Source of the DNA: an uncultured Caulobacter sp.
GTDB lineage: Bacteria; Pseudomonadota; Alphaproteobacteria; Caulobacterales; Caulobacteraceae
Length of the DNA stretch: 31,025 bases
Assembly (NCBI GenBank): GCA_937925635.1
Contig: CALALX010000053.1
Span: forward strand, 1 to 31,025
Reading direction: 5' to 3'
A program made the translations under genes and the position numbers. The notes beneath the pieces are model-generated. The model made no database searches and was not told the DNA's origin. It worked only from the letters and a program-made list of their open reading frames with translations. Positions 21,567 to 31,025 of the stretch are shown piece by piece; the first letter of the stretch is position 1; every line of letters starts with the position of its first letter.

Positions 21567-22153
21567 TGAAGTCGATCGAGTTCCTGTTCGATGTCGGCAG
21601 CCCGACCACCTACCTCGCCCACAAGCGCATTCCCGACCTGATCGACCGCACCGGCGTCGAGGTGGTCTATGTGCCGGTGCTGCTGGGCGGCATCTTCAAG
21701 GCCACCGGCAACGCCTCGCCGGTGATGGTGCCGGCCAAGGGCGCCTACATGGGCGCCGACATGGCGCGGTTCGCGAAAAAGTTCGGCGTTTCGCTGAACA
21801 TGAACCCGTACTTCCCGATCAACACCATCACCATGATGCGCATGGCCGCCGGCCTTGTCGGGGAGGACCGCTTCCCGGCGCTGGTGGACGCACTGTTCGA
21901 CGCCATGTGGAAAGGCCGCAAGAACATGGGCGATCCGGAAGTCCTGGCCTCGGTACTGACCGGCGCGGGCTTCGATCCGGCCGAGCTGCTGGCGCTCGCT
22001 GAGTCGCCGGAGGCCAAGGATCGGCTGAAGACCAATACCGAGACCGCCGTCGCGCGCGGCGCCTTCGGGGCCCCGACCTTCTTCGTCGGAGACGAGATGT
22101 TCTTCGGCCAGGACCGGCTGGATTTCGTCGAGGCGGCGGCGAGCGCCGCCTGA
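21566..22153 (+). CDS. 2-hydroxychromene-2-carboxylate isomerase-like (DsbA/kappa-GST fold)
   Basis: This 195-aa thioredoxin-fold protein opens with FLFDVGSPTTYLAHKRIPDL, in which Ser12 corresponds to the glutathione-activating serine. It ends with RGAFGAPTFFVGDEMFFGQD, both signatures of HCCA isomerase and kappa-class GST enzymes. The reference enzyme is glutathione-dependent and isomerises 2-hydroxychromene-2-carboxylate in naphthalene degradation. Many chromosomal relatives have unknown substrates, and no naphthalene genes are present here. The ATG overlaps the SDR stop by one base. Confidence 0.92.
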   Translation: MKSIEFLFDVGSPTTYLAHKRIPDLIDRTGVEVVYVPVLLGGIFKATGNASPVMVPAKGAYMGADMARFAKKFGVSLNMNPYFPINTITMMRMAAGLVGEDRFPALVDALFDAMWKGRKNMGDPEVLASVLTGAGFDPAELLALAESPEAKDRLKTNTETAVARGAFGAPTFFVGDEMFFGQDRLDFVEAAASAA

Positions 22154-22270
22154 TCCTGCTGACGCCGTCCTGTCAGCAAGCTGGGCGACGGGCCGTCGCC
22201 GGGCTGGACAGCGTCAGGTCCGGCGGGTCACGATCGGCCAGCCCACAAGACAACACCCCGGGAGGCCGTC

Positions 22271-23659
22271 GTGTCCGACACGCTCACGCAGGACTTCGCC
22301 GACGCGTCGGCGACTACGCTCGTCAGCGCCCTGGCCGACGGCAAGGTCAGCGCGCTGGAGCTGGCGGAGGCGGCCATCGCCCGTATCGAGGCGCGGGATG
22401 GCGCGATCAACGCCGTCGTCGTCCGGGACTTCGACCGCGCCCGTGACGCGGCGAGGGCGGCCGACGCGGCCCTGGCGCGGGGCGAGCGCCGACCGCTGCT
22501 GGGCGTGCCGATGACCATCAAGGAGGCCAATTGGCTGGCGGGCACGCCGACCACCTGGGGCATGGAGATGTGGCGTGACTGGCGGGCGCCGGTGGACGGC
22601 GTCGGCGTCGCCCGGCTGAAGGCGGCCGGGGCGGTGATCCTCGGCAAGACCAATGTCCCGCCCATGCTGGCCGACTGGCAGAGCGACAATCCGGTCTACG
22701 GCCGGACCAACAACCCCTGGGACCGGTCCCGGACGCCCGGCGGCTCGTCCGGCGGCAGCGGCGCGGCGCTGGCGGCCGGCTATGTGCCTTTGGAGTTCGG
22801 CTCCGACATCGGCGGCTCGATCCGCATTCCAGCGGCCTTCTGCGGCGTCTACGGCCACAAGCCCAGCTACGGCGTCGTCCCCTCGCGCGGCCACACGCCG
22901 CCGGGGATCGAGGGCAATGACGTGCCGCTGGCGGTGATCGGGCCGATGGCGCGCACCGCCGCCGATCTCGACCTGGCCATGGGCGTCCTGGCCGGCCCGG
23001 CGCCAGAGGAGGCTGTCGGCTACAGCCTTTCGTTCCCGGATCCGCGCCAGACGCGACTGGCGGACTTCCGGGTTCTGATCCTCGACCACCATCCCGCGGC
23101 GCCGACTTCGGCCGCCATCGTCGCGGCGCTGAACGCGCTGGGCGACCGGCTCGAGGATCTGGGCGCGCGGGTGGATCGGCAGTCCGAACTCGTCCCGGAT
23201 CTGGCCGAAGGCCACGCGCTCTACGGCGCGATCCTCAATGTCGCGATGACCCGCGGTCGCCCGGGCGCCCGCTCGCCCTCGGCGCACGAGTGGATGGACC
23301 TGCAGGACGCCCAGCTCGCGGTCCGCCGCCAATGGGCGCGCCTGTTCGAGGGCTTCGACGTGGTGCTGGCGCCCGCGCACGGCTCGGTCGCCTTTCCGCA
23401 CGACGACAGTCCGGACATGGGCGCCCGCAGGCTGCTGATCGACAATCAGCCGACGCGCTACTTCGACCATCTGGCCTGGCCTGGCGTCGCGACGCTGGCC
23501 CACCTGCCGGTTACCGCCGCGCCGATCGGCCTGACGGCGGAGGGCCTGCCGATCGGCATCCAGATCATCGGACCCTATCTGGAGGACCGCACGCCGATCG
23601 CCTTCGCCGGCCTGCTGGAACGCGAGTTCGGCGGATTCGTCGCGCCGCCCGGCTACTGA
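22271..23659 (+). CDS. Amidase (amidase-signature family)
   Basis: The 462-aa hydrolase has the Ser-cisSer-Lys triad: Lys84 in VPMTIKEA, Ser159 in TPGGSSGGS, and the nucleophile Ser183 in GSDIGGSIRIPA. Family members hydrolyse carboxamides, including fatty-acid amides, aryl amides and Gln in GatA. The C-terminal region differs from GatA, and no gatB or gatC gene is nearby, so a catabolic amidase is more likely. It starts at GTG 22271, with GGGAGG five nt upstream. Its last 7 bp overlap the end of the convergent pseudouridine synthase gene. Confidence 0.93.
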   Translation: MSDTLTQDFADASATTLVSALADGKVSALELAEAAIARIEARDGAINAVVVRDFDRARDAARAADAALARGERRPLLGVPMTIKEANWLAGTPTTWGMEMWRDWRAPVDGVGVARLKAAGAVILGKTNVPPMLADWQSDNPVYGRTNNPWDRSRTPGGSSGGSGAALAAGYVPLEFGSDIGGSIRIPAAFCGVYGHKPSYGVVPSRGHTPPGIEGNDVPLAVIGPMARTAADLDLAMGVLAGPAPEEAVGYSLSFPDPRQTRLADFRVLILDHHPAAPTSAAIVAALNALGDRLEDLGARVDRQSELVPDLAEGHALYGAILNVAMTRGRPGARSPSAHEWMDLQDAQLAVRRQWARLFEGFDVVLAPAHGSVAFPHDDSPDMGARRLLIDNQPTRYFDHLAWPGVATLAHLPVTAAPIGLTAEGLPIGIQIIGPYLEDRTPIAFAGLLEREFGGFVAPPGY

Positions 23660-24417
23660 CGGCCGATCAACGCCGCGCGCTCGTCCGCCGTCAGCGGTCT
23701 CCAACGGCCCTCCGGCAGGTCGCCCAGCGTCAACGGTCCGATGCGCGTCCGGAAGAGGTCCATGACGCGCAGGTCGACCAGTTCGCACATCCGCCGGATC
23801 TGACGGTTGCGGCCCTCCTTGAGGACGAAGCGCATGACGTTGTCGCCGGCCAGGGTGACCTTGGCCGGCCGGAGCTTGCGGCCGTCCAGCTCCAGCCCAT
23901 GGCGGAGCAGGGCGATCTTGGCGTCGGTGAGGTTGCCGATCACCCGCACGCGGTATTCCTTCTCCAGGTCGGACTTCGGGCCGATCACCGCCTTCGCCAC
24001 CACCCCGTCCTCCGAGAGGATCAGCAGGCCGCGCGAATCCATGTCCAGGCGACCGACGGGCGCGAGCTTGCTGTCGCGATCGGGGATCGGCGCGTCGGCG
24101 CCCCACAGCGCCTTGCGCGTCAGCAGTCGCACCGCCGGGATCTGACCCGGATCCGGCTGAGAAGACACGATGCCGACCGGCTTGTGGATCATCAGCGTCA
24201 GCGCCGCGCCCAGGTCGGCGGTGGCGTCGTCCGCAAGGGTCAGGGTCTGGCCGGGCAGGATCTTGCGGCCGACATCCGCGATCGTCTCGCCGTCGATGCT
24301 GACCAGACCGCGGCCGATCAGGCCCTCCGCCTCGCGCCGGGAGCAGACGCCGCTCTGCGCCAGCCAGCGATTCACGCGCTGAGGTTCAGCCTCATCGTAG
24401 GTGCGGGTCCAGGCCAT
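23653..24417 (-). CDS. RluF/RsuA-family rRNA pseudouridine synthase
   Basis: The 254-aa enzyme isomerises a uridine in rRNA. An N-terminal S4 RNA-binding domain (about 10-60, RVNRWLAQSGVCSRREAEGL) precedes the catalytic domain with the motif GRLDMDSRGLLILSEDG; the Asp of GRLD is catalytic. Further landmarks are LEKEYRVRV and EGRNRQIRRMCE. Resemblance is closest to RluF (23S rRNA U2604), but RluB or RluE activity cannot be excluded. The start at ATG 24417 matches the S4 domain; the upstream extension reads into the lon promoter region. It converges with the amidase gene (7-bp overlap) and is divergent from lon. Confidence 0.9.
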   Translation of the reverse strand: MAWTRTYDEAEPQRVNRWLAQSGVCSRREAEGLIGRGLVSIDGETIADVGRKILPGQTLTLADDATADLGAALTLMIHKPVGIVSSQPDPGQIPAVRLLTRKALWGADAPIPDRDSKLAPVGRLDMDSRGLLILSEDGVVAKAVIGPKSDLEKEYRVRVIGNLTDAKIALLRHGLELDGRKLRPAKVTLAGDNVMRFVLKEGRNRQIRRMCELVDLRVMDLFRTRIGPLTLGDLPEGRWRPLTADERAALIGRQ

Positions 24418-24512
24418 GGCGGTCCATAAGTCGGGGGGAGGGCGCGGGGCAAGGGCCGACGACCGTTCACGAGCCCGTGTGTGGGGCGCTTCGCCGCGCG
24501 ACTCCCCGCAAA

Positions 24513-24542
24513 CTTGAATGCGGGTGCGAAGCGGCCACATAT
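24513..24542 (+). promoter_or_regulatory. Candidate sigma-32 (heat-shock) promoter of lon
   Basis: CTTGAA (24513-24518) and CCACATAT (24535-24542) are 16 nt apart, close to the heat-shock consensus (CTTGAA / CCCCAT-T). The pair lies about 75 bp before the lon ATG. Lon is a heat-shock gene in many proteobacteria, which fits. Confidence 0.5.
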
Positions 24543-24618
24543 CCGTAACAAGGCCGGTCGCCATGTTGGCGATGCGGCGGCGTGGCGCCGATATGCGGGC
24601 CGCGCCAAGGAGACTGGT

Positions 24619-27018
<2,400 letters not shown>

Positions 27019-27052
27019 CGCTCACCCAAGGTAAGTTATCAACGATAATTTG

Positions 27053-27082
27053 GGCCGTCCGGGTGATTCCCGGGCGGCCTTT
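27053..27082 (+). terminator. Intrinsic terminator of lon
   Basis: GGCCGTCCGGG pairs with CCCGGGCGGCC (11 bp, one G-T) across a 5-nt loop and is followed by TTTCGTTT. It lies 34 bp after the lon stop. Confidence 0.88.
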
Positions 27083-27185
27083 CGTTTGACGGGGGGGCGC
27101 CTTCCGCCATAATCCCCACAGGCGAACGGCTGCACCCGGAGGGGGAACACCGCGCCGCACAACACCTACTGGCTGGGAGATTTCT

Positions 27186-27461
27186 ATGACCAAGGCCGAA
27201 CTGGTCGCCGCCATCGCCGATGGCGCTGGTCTCAACAAGACGCAGGCCGCCGCCGCACTGCAAAGCTTCGTCGACGCGGTCACCGCGTCGCTGAAGAAGG
27301 GCGACGACGTCCGCCTGGTGGGCTTTGGCACCTTCAAGGCCGTGAACCGGGCCGCCGGCACCGCGCGCAACCCGCGCACCGGCGAGACCGTGAAGCGCCC
27401 GGCCTCGAAGACGGCCCGCTTCCAGGTGGGCGAAGGCCTGAAGTCGACCCTGAACGGCTAA
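27186..27461 (+). CDS. hup: HU-family nucleoid protein
   Basis: HU is a small dimeric protein that bends and compacts DNA. The 91-aa protein has the typical N-terminal helices (MTKAELVAAIADGAGLNKTQ), GFGTFKAVNRAAGTARNPRT with the DNA-intercalating arm and its RNP motif, and the C-terminal FQVGEGLKSTLN. Ribosome binding site GGGAGA precedes the ATG at 27186. The lon-hup order is widely conserved in proteobacteria. It has its own unit between two terminators. Confidence 0.96.
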   Translation: MTKAELVAAIADGAGLNKTQAAAALQSFVDAVTASLKKGDDVRLVGFGTFKAVNRAAGTARNPRTGETVKRPASKTARFQVGEGLKSTLNG

Positions 27462-27488
27462 GCCCGGACAGATCGATAGACTATCGCG

Positions 27489-27520
27489 GAGGCGGTCGTC
27501 CGGAAGGGCGGCCGCCTCTT
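27489..27520 (+). terminator. Intrinsic terminator of hup
   Basis: GAGGCGGTCGTCC and GGGCGGCCGCCTC form a 13-bp stem with two G-T pairs and a GGAA loop. TT and a short T-containing stretch follow. Confidence 0.75.
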
Positions 27521-27610
27521 CGCGTTTGGGGGGGCTGCGGCGTCGGCCCGTCCCTGCGAAGCCTGCAACTGGGCATCAGCCCTGCGTAGCCCCTCAGGGG
27601 CGAAGCGGAC

Positions 27611-27687
27611 TGGTGGGCGGCGACGGGTTCGAACCGCCGACCCTCTCGGTGTAAACGAGATGCTCTGACCAGCTGAGCTAGCCGCCC
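27611..27687 (-). tRNA. tRNA-Val(UAC)
   Basis: On the minus strand from 27687 the sequence folds as a full cloverleaf. The acceptor strand GGGCGGC pairs with GTCGCCC-type 3' bases, the D-arm is GCTCAGCTGGTCAGAGC, and the anticodon arm TCTCG-TTTACAC-CGAGA has anticodon TAC. The T-arm contains GGTTCGAACC, and CCA is encoded at the 3' end. It is convergent with hup. Confidence 0.96.
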
Positions 27688-27705
27688 GTCTCCAGGAGGC
27701 GCCTT

Positions 27706-28974
27706 CTAGCCTCGCGGGAGCCACGCTTCCAGCAGATCTTCCGCTGAACGCGCGTCGACGTCCGCGCGGATCGCCGCGCCCAGGGCGACGGCGCGCTCGC
27801 GATAGCGGGGCTCGGTCAGCAGCGACCGCGTCGCCTCGGCGATGGCCTCCGGCGAGGCGGTGCGCTCAAGCATCAGGCCGGCGCCGCGTTGCACGACCCT
27901 CGCGGCATTGTCCCGCTGGTCGCGCAGGCCTGGCAGAACCAACAGCGGCAAGCCCGCCATCAGCGGCCGAATGACAGACCCGTGGCCGCCATGAGTGATC
28001 ACGAGCGACGCCTCGCCGAAGAGGGCGCCATGGGGCGCGCTGGTCACCACCTTCACATTGTCGGTTCCAGGGAAGTCGGCGAGCGACAGCGCCGGTCCCA
28101 AGGTCACCAGCGCCCGGACCGGCTGGCCGGAGAGGGCCGCGATCACGCCGCGCAGCAGGCTCTCCTGCGCCTCGTAGAGCGTCGAGGAGGTGATCAACAC
28201 GAGCGGTCGTGGATCGTCCGTCGGCCAGGGGGAGGTCCAGGGCTCCACGCCGACCGGATCGGCAACGTAAGGTCCCGCGTAGGCAAACGGTTCGGTCAGC
28301 GGTTCCGGCGCGAAATCGAAGGCCCGGCTCGTGCCCAGCAGGATGGTCCTCGCCACGGACAGCTGGTCGAACAGATCGGCGAGCGGCGCCAATCCCAGGC
28401 CTTCTCGGGCGGCGTTCAGGGCCGGCAGGCCGGCCTGGAAGAGGGTCCGGGTCGTTTGGCCGACCATCTGATGCAGCATGCGGTCCTGGTCATTGGCGGC
28501 CGGGGGCATGCCCGCCCCGAAGGGCGGCAATCCGGGCAGGGTCGGGAAGGGCCAGACGTTGGCGCAGAACAGGGCCAGCGGCGTTCCCGCGCGCTCGGCG
28601 GCCATCATCGGCCCGAACAGCAGTTCCTGGCTGACCACCACGTCGAACGGCGCGGCATCGAGGACCTCCACCACGTCCCGGGCATAGGCGGCGGCGGGGC
28701 CGGCGATGATCCGCTCGCAGAGCCGGGTGACCGCCTCCATCGGATTGTCGGCCTCCCAGTCGCGCAGCAGGTCGCTGGCCGCGGTCTTGTCCAGCCGCGT
28801 GGGCGCGTGCCGCCAGGAACGGAACGGCAGGTCCAGCGCGGCGGCGTCGGCGGCGTTGCAGGCGTCGCTGAGGACCAGCACCTGGTGGCCACGCGCCTGC
28901 AGGCCCTGGGCGACCAGCATCATCGGCTGGACGTGACCGCCGCCTTCCCAGGTCGTGAACAGGATCTTGGCCAT
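27706..28974 (-). CDS. GT1-family (MGT/UGT-type) glycosyltransferase
   Basis: The 422-aa protein transfers a sugar from a nucleotide donor to a small-molecule acceptor such as a macrolide, flavonoid, sterol or lipid. It has two Rossmann-like domains. The N-terminal acceptor domain has TTWEGGGHVQPM with His14 as likely base. The donor-binding motif is ITHGGHGSVIRPLMAG (326-341), followed by PGLRDQRDNAARV. This is the pattern of macrolide and zeaxanthin-type transferases. The acceptor is unknown, and no biosynthetic cluster is visible. The start is ATG at 28974 with GAGGGG upstream. It is divergent from the SPFH gene. Confidence 0.9.
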   Translation of the reverse strand: MAKILFTTWEGGGHVQPMMLVAQGLQARGHQVLVLSDACNAADAAALDLPFRSWRHAPTRLDKTAASDLLRDWEADNPMEAVTRLCERIIAGPAAAYARDVVEVLDAAPFDVVVSQELLFGPMMAAERAGTPLALFCANVWPFPTLPGLPPFGAGMPPAANDQDRMLHQMVGQTTRTLFQAGLPALNAAREGLGLAPLADLFDQLSVARTILLGTSRAFDFAPEPLTEPFAYAGPYVADPVGVEPWTSPWPTDDPRPLVLITSSTLYEAQESLLRGVIAALSGQPVRALVTLGPALSLADFPGTDNVKVVTSAPHGALFGEASLVITHGGHGSVIRPLMAGLPLLVLPGLRDQRDNAARVVQRGAGLMLERTASPEAIAEATRSLLTEPRYRERAVALGAAIRADVDARSAEDLLEAWLPRG

Positions 28975-29044
28975 CGGGTCCCCCTCGCAGACCCGCGTAC
29001 CCGCCGGAAGGCGGGGGCCGCAAGTGCGATTGACGCGCTCCGCA

Positions 29045-29060
29045 AAAGTGATATCACTTT
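29045..29060. promoter_or_regulatory. Perfect 16-bp palindromic operator upstream of SPFH gene
   Basis: AAAGTGATATCACTTT is fully palindromic and AT-rich in a G+C-rich context, 22 bp before the SPFH start. It is a natural site for a dimer-of-dimers ribbon-helix-helix protein. The Arc-type protein encoded just after the SPFH gene is the obvious candidate ligand. Confidence 0.65.
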
Positions 29061-29082
29061 GCTACTACTTATGGAGGGGCCG

Positions 29083-29976
29083 ATGGCCGAACATCTGAGC
29101 ATCAATCGCACCCAGGAACGCGTCGGGGGCGGCAGAAATGGCGGGCTCATGCTGCTTGGCCTGCTGGCCGCGATCGGGGTCGGCGTCTGGATGCTGACCC
29201 ACATCGAGACCGACGGCATGGAGATGGTCGGCATCACCGGGATCGTCCTCATTGCGATCGCGGCGCTGGGGCTGGCCGGCTTCTATTCCCTCCAACCCAA
29301 CGAGGGATGCGCCATCACCCTGTTCGGCGAATACAAGGGCACCGACCGCACCACCGGTCTGCGCTGGGTGCTGCCCTGGTATGGCCGCAAGAAGATCAGC
29401 CTGCGTGTCCGCAACGTCACCAGCGAGACGCTCAAGGTGAATGACAAGCGCGGCAACCCGATCGAGATCGCCGCCAACGTCGTCTGGCGCGTCGCCGACT
29501 CGGCCCAGGCCCTGTTCGACGTCGACGACTACACGGCCTTCATCAACATCCAGATCGAGACCGCCCTGCGCGAAGTCAGCCGGCACTATGCCTACGACCA
29601 TGCCGAAGAGGCGGAACCGACCCTCCGCGCCGATGCGGAGATCGTCGGGGATCGGCTGAAGGAAGACCTGCAGGCCCGCGTCGCCGTCGCCGGCATCGCC
29701 ATCGACGAGACCCACCTGATGCACCTGGCCTATGCGCCGGAGATCGCCGGCGCGATGCTGCGCCGTCAGCAGGCCGAGGCCGTGCTCGCCGCCCGCCGCA
29801 CCATTGTCATCGGCGCGGTCAGCATGGTGGAAAGCGCCCTGAACCAGCTCAGCGATCGTGGCGTGGTTCATCTGGACGACGAGCGAAAGGCGACCATGGT
29901 CTCCAACCTGCTGGTCGTGCTCTGCGGCGACCGCGACGCTCAGCCCGTGGTGAACACCGGCACGCTGTACGGGTAG
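29083..29976 (+). CDS. SPFH/Band 7 domain membrane protein
   Basis: SPFH proteins (stomatin, prohibitin, flotillin, HflK/C) form membrane-associated oligomers that organise lipid microdomains or regulate proteases. The 297-aa protein has two N-terminal transmembrane helices (about 20-40 and 49-70). The SPFH domain follows: FYSLQPNEGCAITLFGEYKG, the strand-rich region to about 160, and a helical stretch to about 250 with RRQQAEAVLAARRTIV. The start at ATG 29083 follows GGAGG; an ATG at 29071 adds four residues. A small Arc-type protein gene begins 3 nt after the stop, so the two form an operon. The regulator probably binds the palindrome upstream. Confidence 0.92.
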   Translation: MAEHLSINRTQERVGGGRNGGLMLLGLLAAIGVGVWMLTHIETDGMEMVGITGIVLIAIAALGLAGFYSLQPNEGCAITLFGEYKGTDRTTGLRWVLPWYGRKKISLRVRNVTSETLKVNDKRGNPIEIAANVVWRVADSAQALFDVDDYTAFINIQIETALREVSRHYAYDHAEEAEPTLRADAEIVGDRLKEDLQARVAVAGIAIDETHLMHLAYAPEIAGAMLRRQQAEAVLAARRTIVIGAVSMVESALNQLSDRGVVHLDDERKATMVSNLLVVLCGDRDAQPVVNTGTLYG

Positions 29977-29979
29977 GTC

Positions 29980-30159
29980 GTGGCCAGCCCGGGAAAGCGC
30001 GCCTTTCTGATGCGGGTCAAGCCCGAGGTGCTCGAGGCTGTCGAGCGCCTCGCGGCCGCCGAGCTGCGTAGCGTCAACGCGCAGCTCGAGGTGCTTCTGC
30101 GCGAGGCGCTGGCGCGGCGCGGCGGCCTGAAGGATCGCAAATCTTCTGGCGCCGACTGA
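29980..30159 (+). CDS. Arc-type ribbon-helix-helix DNA-binding protein
   Basis: This 59-aa protein is translated from GTG 29980, 3 nt after the SPFH stop. It reads MASPGKRAFLMRVKPEVLEA followed by VERLAAAELRSVNAQLEVLL and a short basic C-terminus. The first strand RAFLMRV and helices VLEAVERLAAAE and SVNAQLEVLLREAL are the ribbon-helix-helix fold, and NAQ(I/L)EvLLREAL is the usual Arc-family signature. No separate ribosome binding site is needed, because it is probably translated by coupling. It likely represses the SPFH operon through the palindrome at 29045-29060. It converges on the NUDIX gene with a 6-bp gap. Confidence 0.85.
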   Translation: MASPGKRAFLMRVKPEVLEAVERLAAAELRSVNAQLEVLLREALARRGGLKDRKSSGAD

Positions 30160-30165
30160 GCGGCC

Positions 30166-30603
30166 TCAGCGCGCGAGCGTCGCGCAAAACGCCAGGATCA
30201 GCGCGGCGAGGTCGTCTTCATGCACGGCCTCGGCCGCGGCCTCGGGCGTGAACCAGCGCCGCGAGCGCTGCCTGTCCTCCGGCCATCGCGGGCGTTCGGC
30301 GACCACCTGCAGGGGGTAGAGATCGGCCGCCACCGGACGGGCGTCGCCGTTCTTCAGCACCTTGTCGTAGCCGAAGGTCCCGATCGGCCGCTCACCGATC
30401 ACGCCATCGACGCCGGCCTCCTCGAAGGCCTCGGTCGCGGCGGCGGCGTAGCCCGGGCGATTCTTCATCGGCCAGCCCTTGGGCGTGACCCATCGCTTCG
30501 TCTCGCGCGAGGTGACCAGCAGGATCTCCACGCGGGGCGATGTCCGGTAGCAGAGCGCCGCCACCTGGCGGGCGGCGGACGGATCGGCGGTCGAGTCGTT
30601 CAT
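30166..30603 (-). CDS. NUDIX hydrolase
   Basis: NUDIX enzymes hydrolyse nucleoside diphosphates linked to another moiety. The 145-aa protein has a NUDIX box at about 43-65 (GWPMKNRPGYAAAATEAFEE followed by AGV). The glutamates of the EExG end are intact, but the first box Glu is Arg48 and the Arg of RE is Thr. WVTPKGWP is the usual lead-in of a subgroup related to diphosphoinositol polyphosphate or dinucleoside polyphosphate hydrolases. The substrate is not assigned. The start is ATG at 30603; the upstream extension is not conserved-looking. Confidence 0.88.
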   Translation of the reverse strand: MNDSTADPSAARQVAALCYRTSPRVEILLVTSRETKRWVTPKGWPMKNRPGYAAAATEAFEEAGVDGVIGERPIGTFGYDKVLKNGDARPVAADLYPLQVVAERPRWPEDRQRSRRWFTPEAAAEAVHEDDLAALILAFCATLAR

Positions 30604-30746
30604 CCGTATCCGGACTAACGGAGCCGCCGTTTGACGCAATCGAAAAGTCACCGGCGCGAACTTGAGTCGCGGCGGAGGGCGGAGCCCAGTCGCCACCGCT
30701 ATTCCGACAGCGGGCCGTTCAGATGGGAATCGTTTTGGGAGAAGAA

Positions 30747-30823
<77 letters not shown>

Positions 30824-30868
30824 GTGGGAATGAAAGATTAGCACTTGCGGCTTCGCGGTCGCAAGGTT

Positions 30869-31025
30869 TCAGGACTCCCTTGGGTCCCTCGCCAAGAACT
30901 CCCGCACGATTTCGGTCTGGTGGACCCCATCCAGCAGGAAGGAATCATGCCCGTGCGGCAGATCAATCTCGTGCCACTCGGCGTAAGCGCCTGCTTCGCG
31001 CAGAGCGGTGGCCAGGGCCACGCTC
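30869..31025 (-). CDS. metX: Homoserine O-acetyltransferase, C-terminal fragment
   Basis: The last 51 codons of a minus-strand gene are inside the window, reading SVALATALREAGAYAEWHEI followed by DLPHGHDSFLLDGVHQTEIV and REFLARDPRES. PHGHDSFLLD is the C-terminal signature of MetX alpha/beta hydrolases, with the His of GHD as the catalytic-triad histidine. MetX makes O-acetylhomoserine in methionine synthesis. The 5' part lies beyond the window's right end, so the promoter and any upstream riboswitch cannot be judged. Confidence 0.85.
   Translation of the reverse strand, partial: SVALATALREAGAYAEWHEIDLPHGHDSFLLDGVHQTEIVREFLARDPRES

Noticed and set aside
22214..24106. 630-codon frame antisense to the amidase gene
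   Set aside because: Arg/Gly/Pro/Ala-rich shadow; the amidase and pseudouridine synthase explain both strands.
27889..29082. 398-residue N-terminal extension of the SPFH protein
   Set aside because: Shadow of the glycosyltransferase gene; a good start and ribosome binding site are at 29083.

Overview
The window has two parts that differ in base composition and gene content. Positions 1 to about 11,230 are the right-hand part of an integrated mobile element. Positions about 11,230 to 31,025 are a G+C-rich alphaproteobacterial chromosome core. The order tig, clpP, clpX, lon, hup, tRNA-Val, the lengths of ClpX (420 aa) and Lon (799 aa), and the palindromic intergenic repeats all point to Caulobacteraceae (Caulobacter or Phenylobacterium type). 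This assignment is inference from gene order and protein resemblance; no database search was run.

Mobile element (1-11,230). It opens with a relaxase (49-1410) that has an HPHIHIVVN metal-binding motif. Next come a small KOW-like ORF, a two-gene operon of small proteins on the minus strand, an XRE regulator behind a perfect AT-rich palindrome, an unrecognised 244-aa protein and a small 70-aa accessory protein. Then comes a likely defence module. A controller-type XRE protein (C) is translationally coupled to a large protein (R) that joins a PD-(D/E)XK-like segment to HEAT-like repeats. Divergent from these is a DNA methyltransferase (M) with an internal zinc ribbon. Converging on M, with only 4 bp between the stops, is a 1115-aa membrane KAP-family P-loop NTPase with its own promoter. 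The element ends at the 5' half of a tRNA-Leu(UAG) gene whose match stops in the anticodon loop, which marks a probable attachment site. Tandem 12-bp repeats next to it resemble recombinase arm sites. No integrase is visible, so it probably lies left of the window.

Chromosome core (11,230-31,025). The protein-quality-control genes tig, clpP, clpX and lon run left to right. A secreted protein of unknown function sits between tig and clpP. A HAD phosphatase and a frameshifted small gene sit between clpP and clpX. About 7 kb of metabolic genes separate clpX from lon: a TauD-type dioxygenase divergent from a Crp/Fnr regulator, malonyl-CoA synthetase (matB), an SDR lacking its catalytic Tyr coupled to a 2-hydroxychromene-2-carboxylate isomerase-like protein, an amidase, and an RluF-like pseudouridine synthase. 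After lon come HU, tRNA-Val(UAC), a GT1 glycosyltransferase, an SPFH membrane protein paired with a 59-aa Arc-type protein behind a perfect 16-bp palindrome, a NUDIX hydrolase, tRNA-Asp(GUC) and the C-terminal end of metX. Several strong intrinsic terminators separate these units.

The best candidate for an undescribed system is the C-R / M / KAP module at 4078-11,003.
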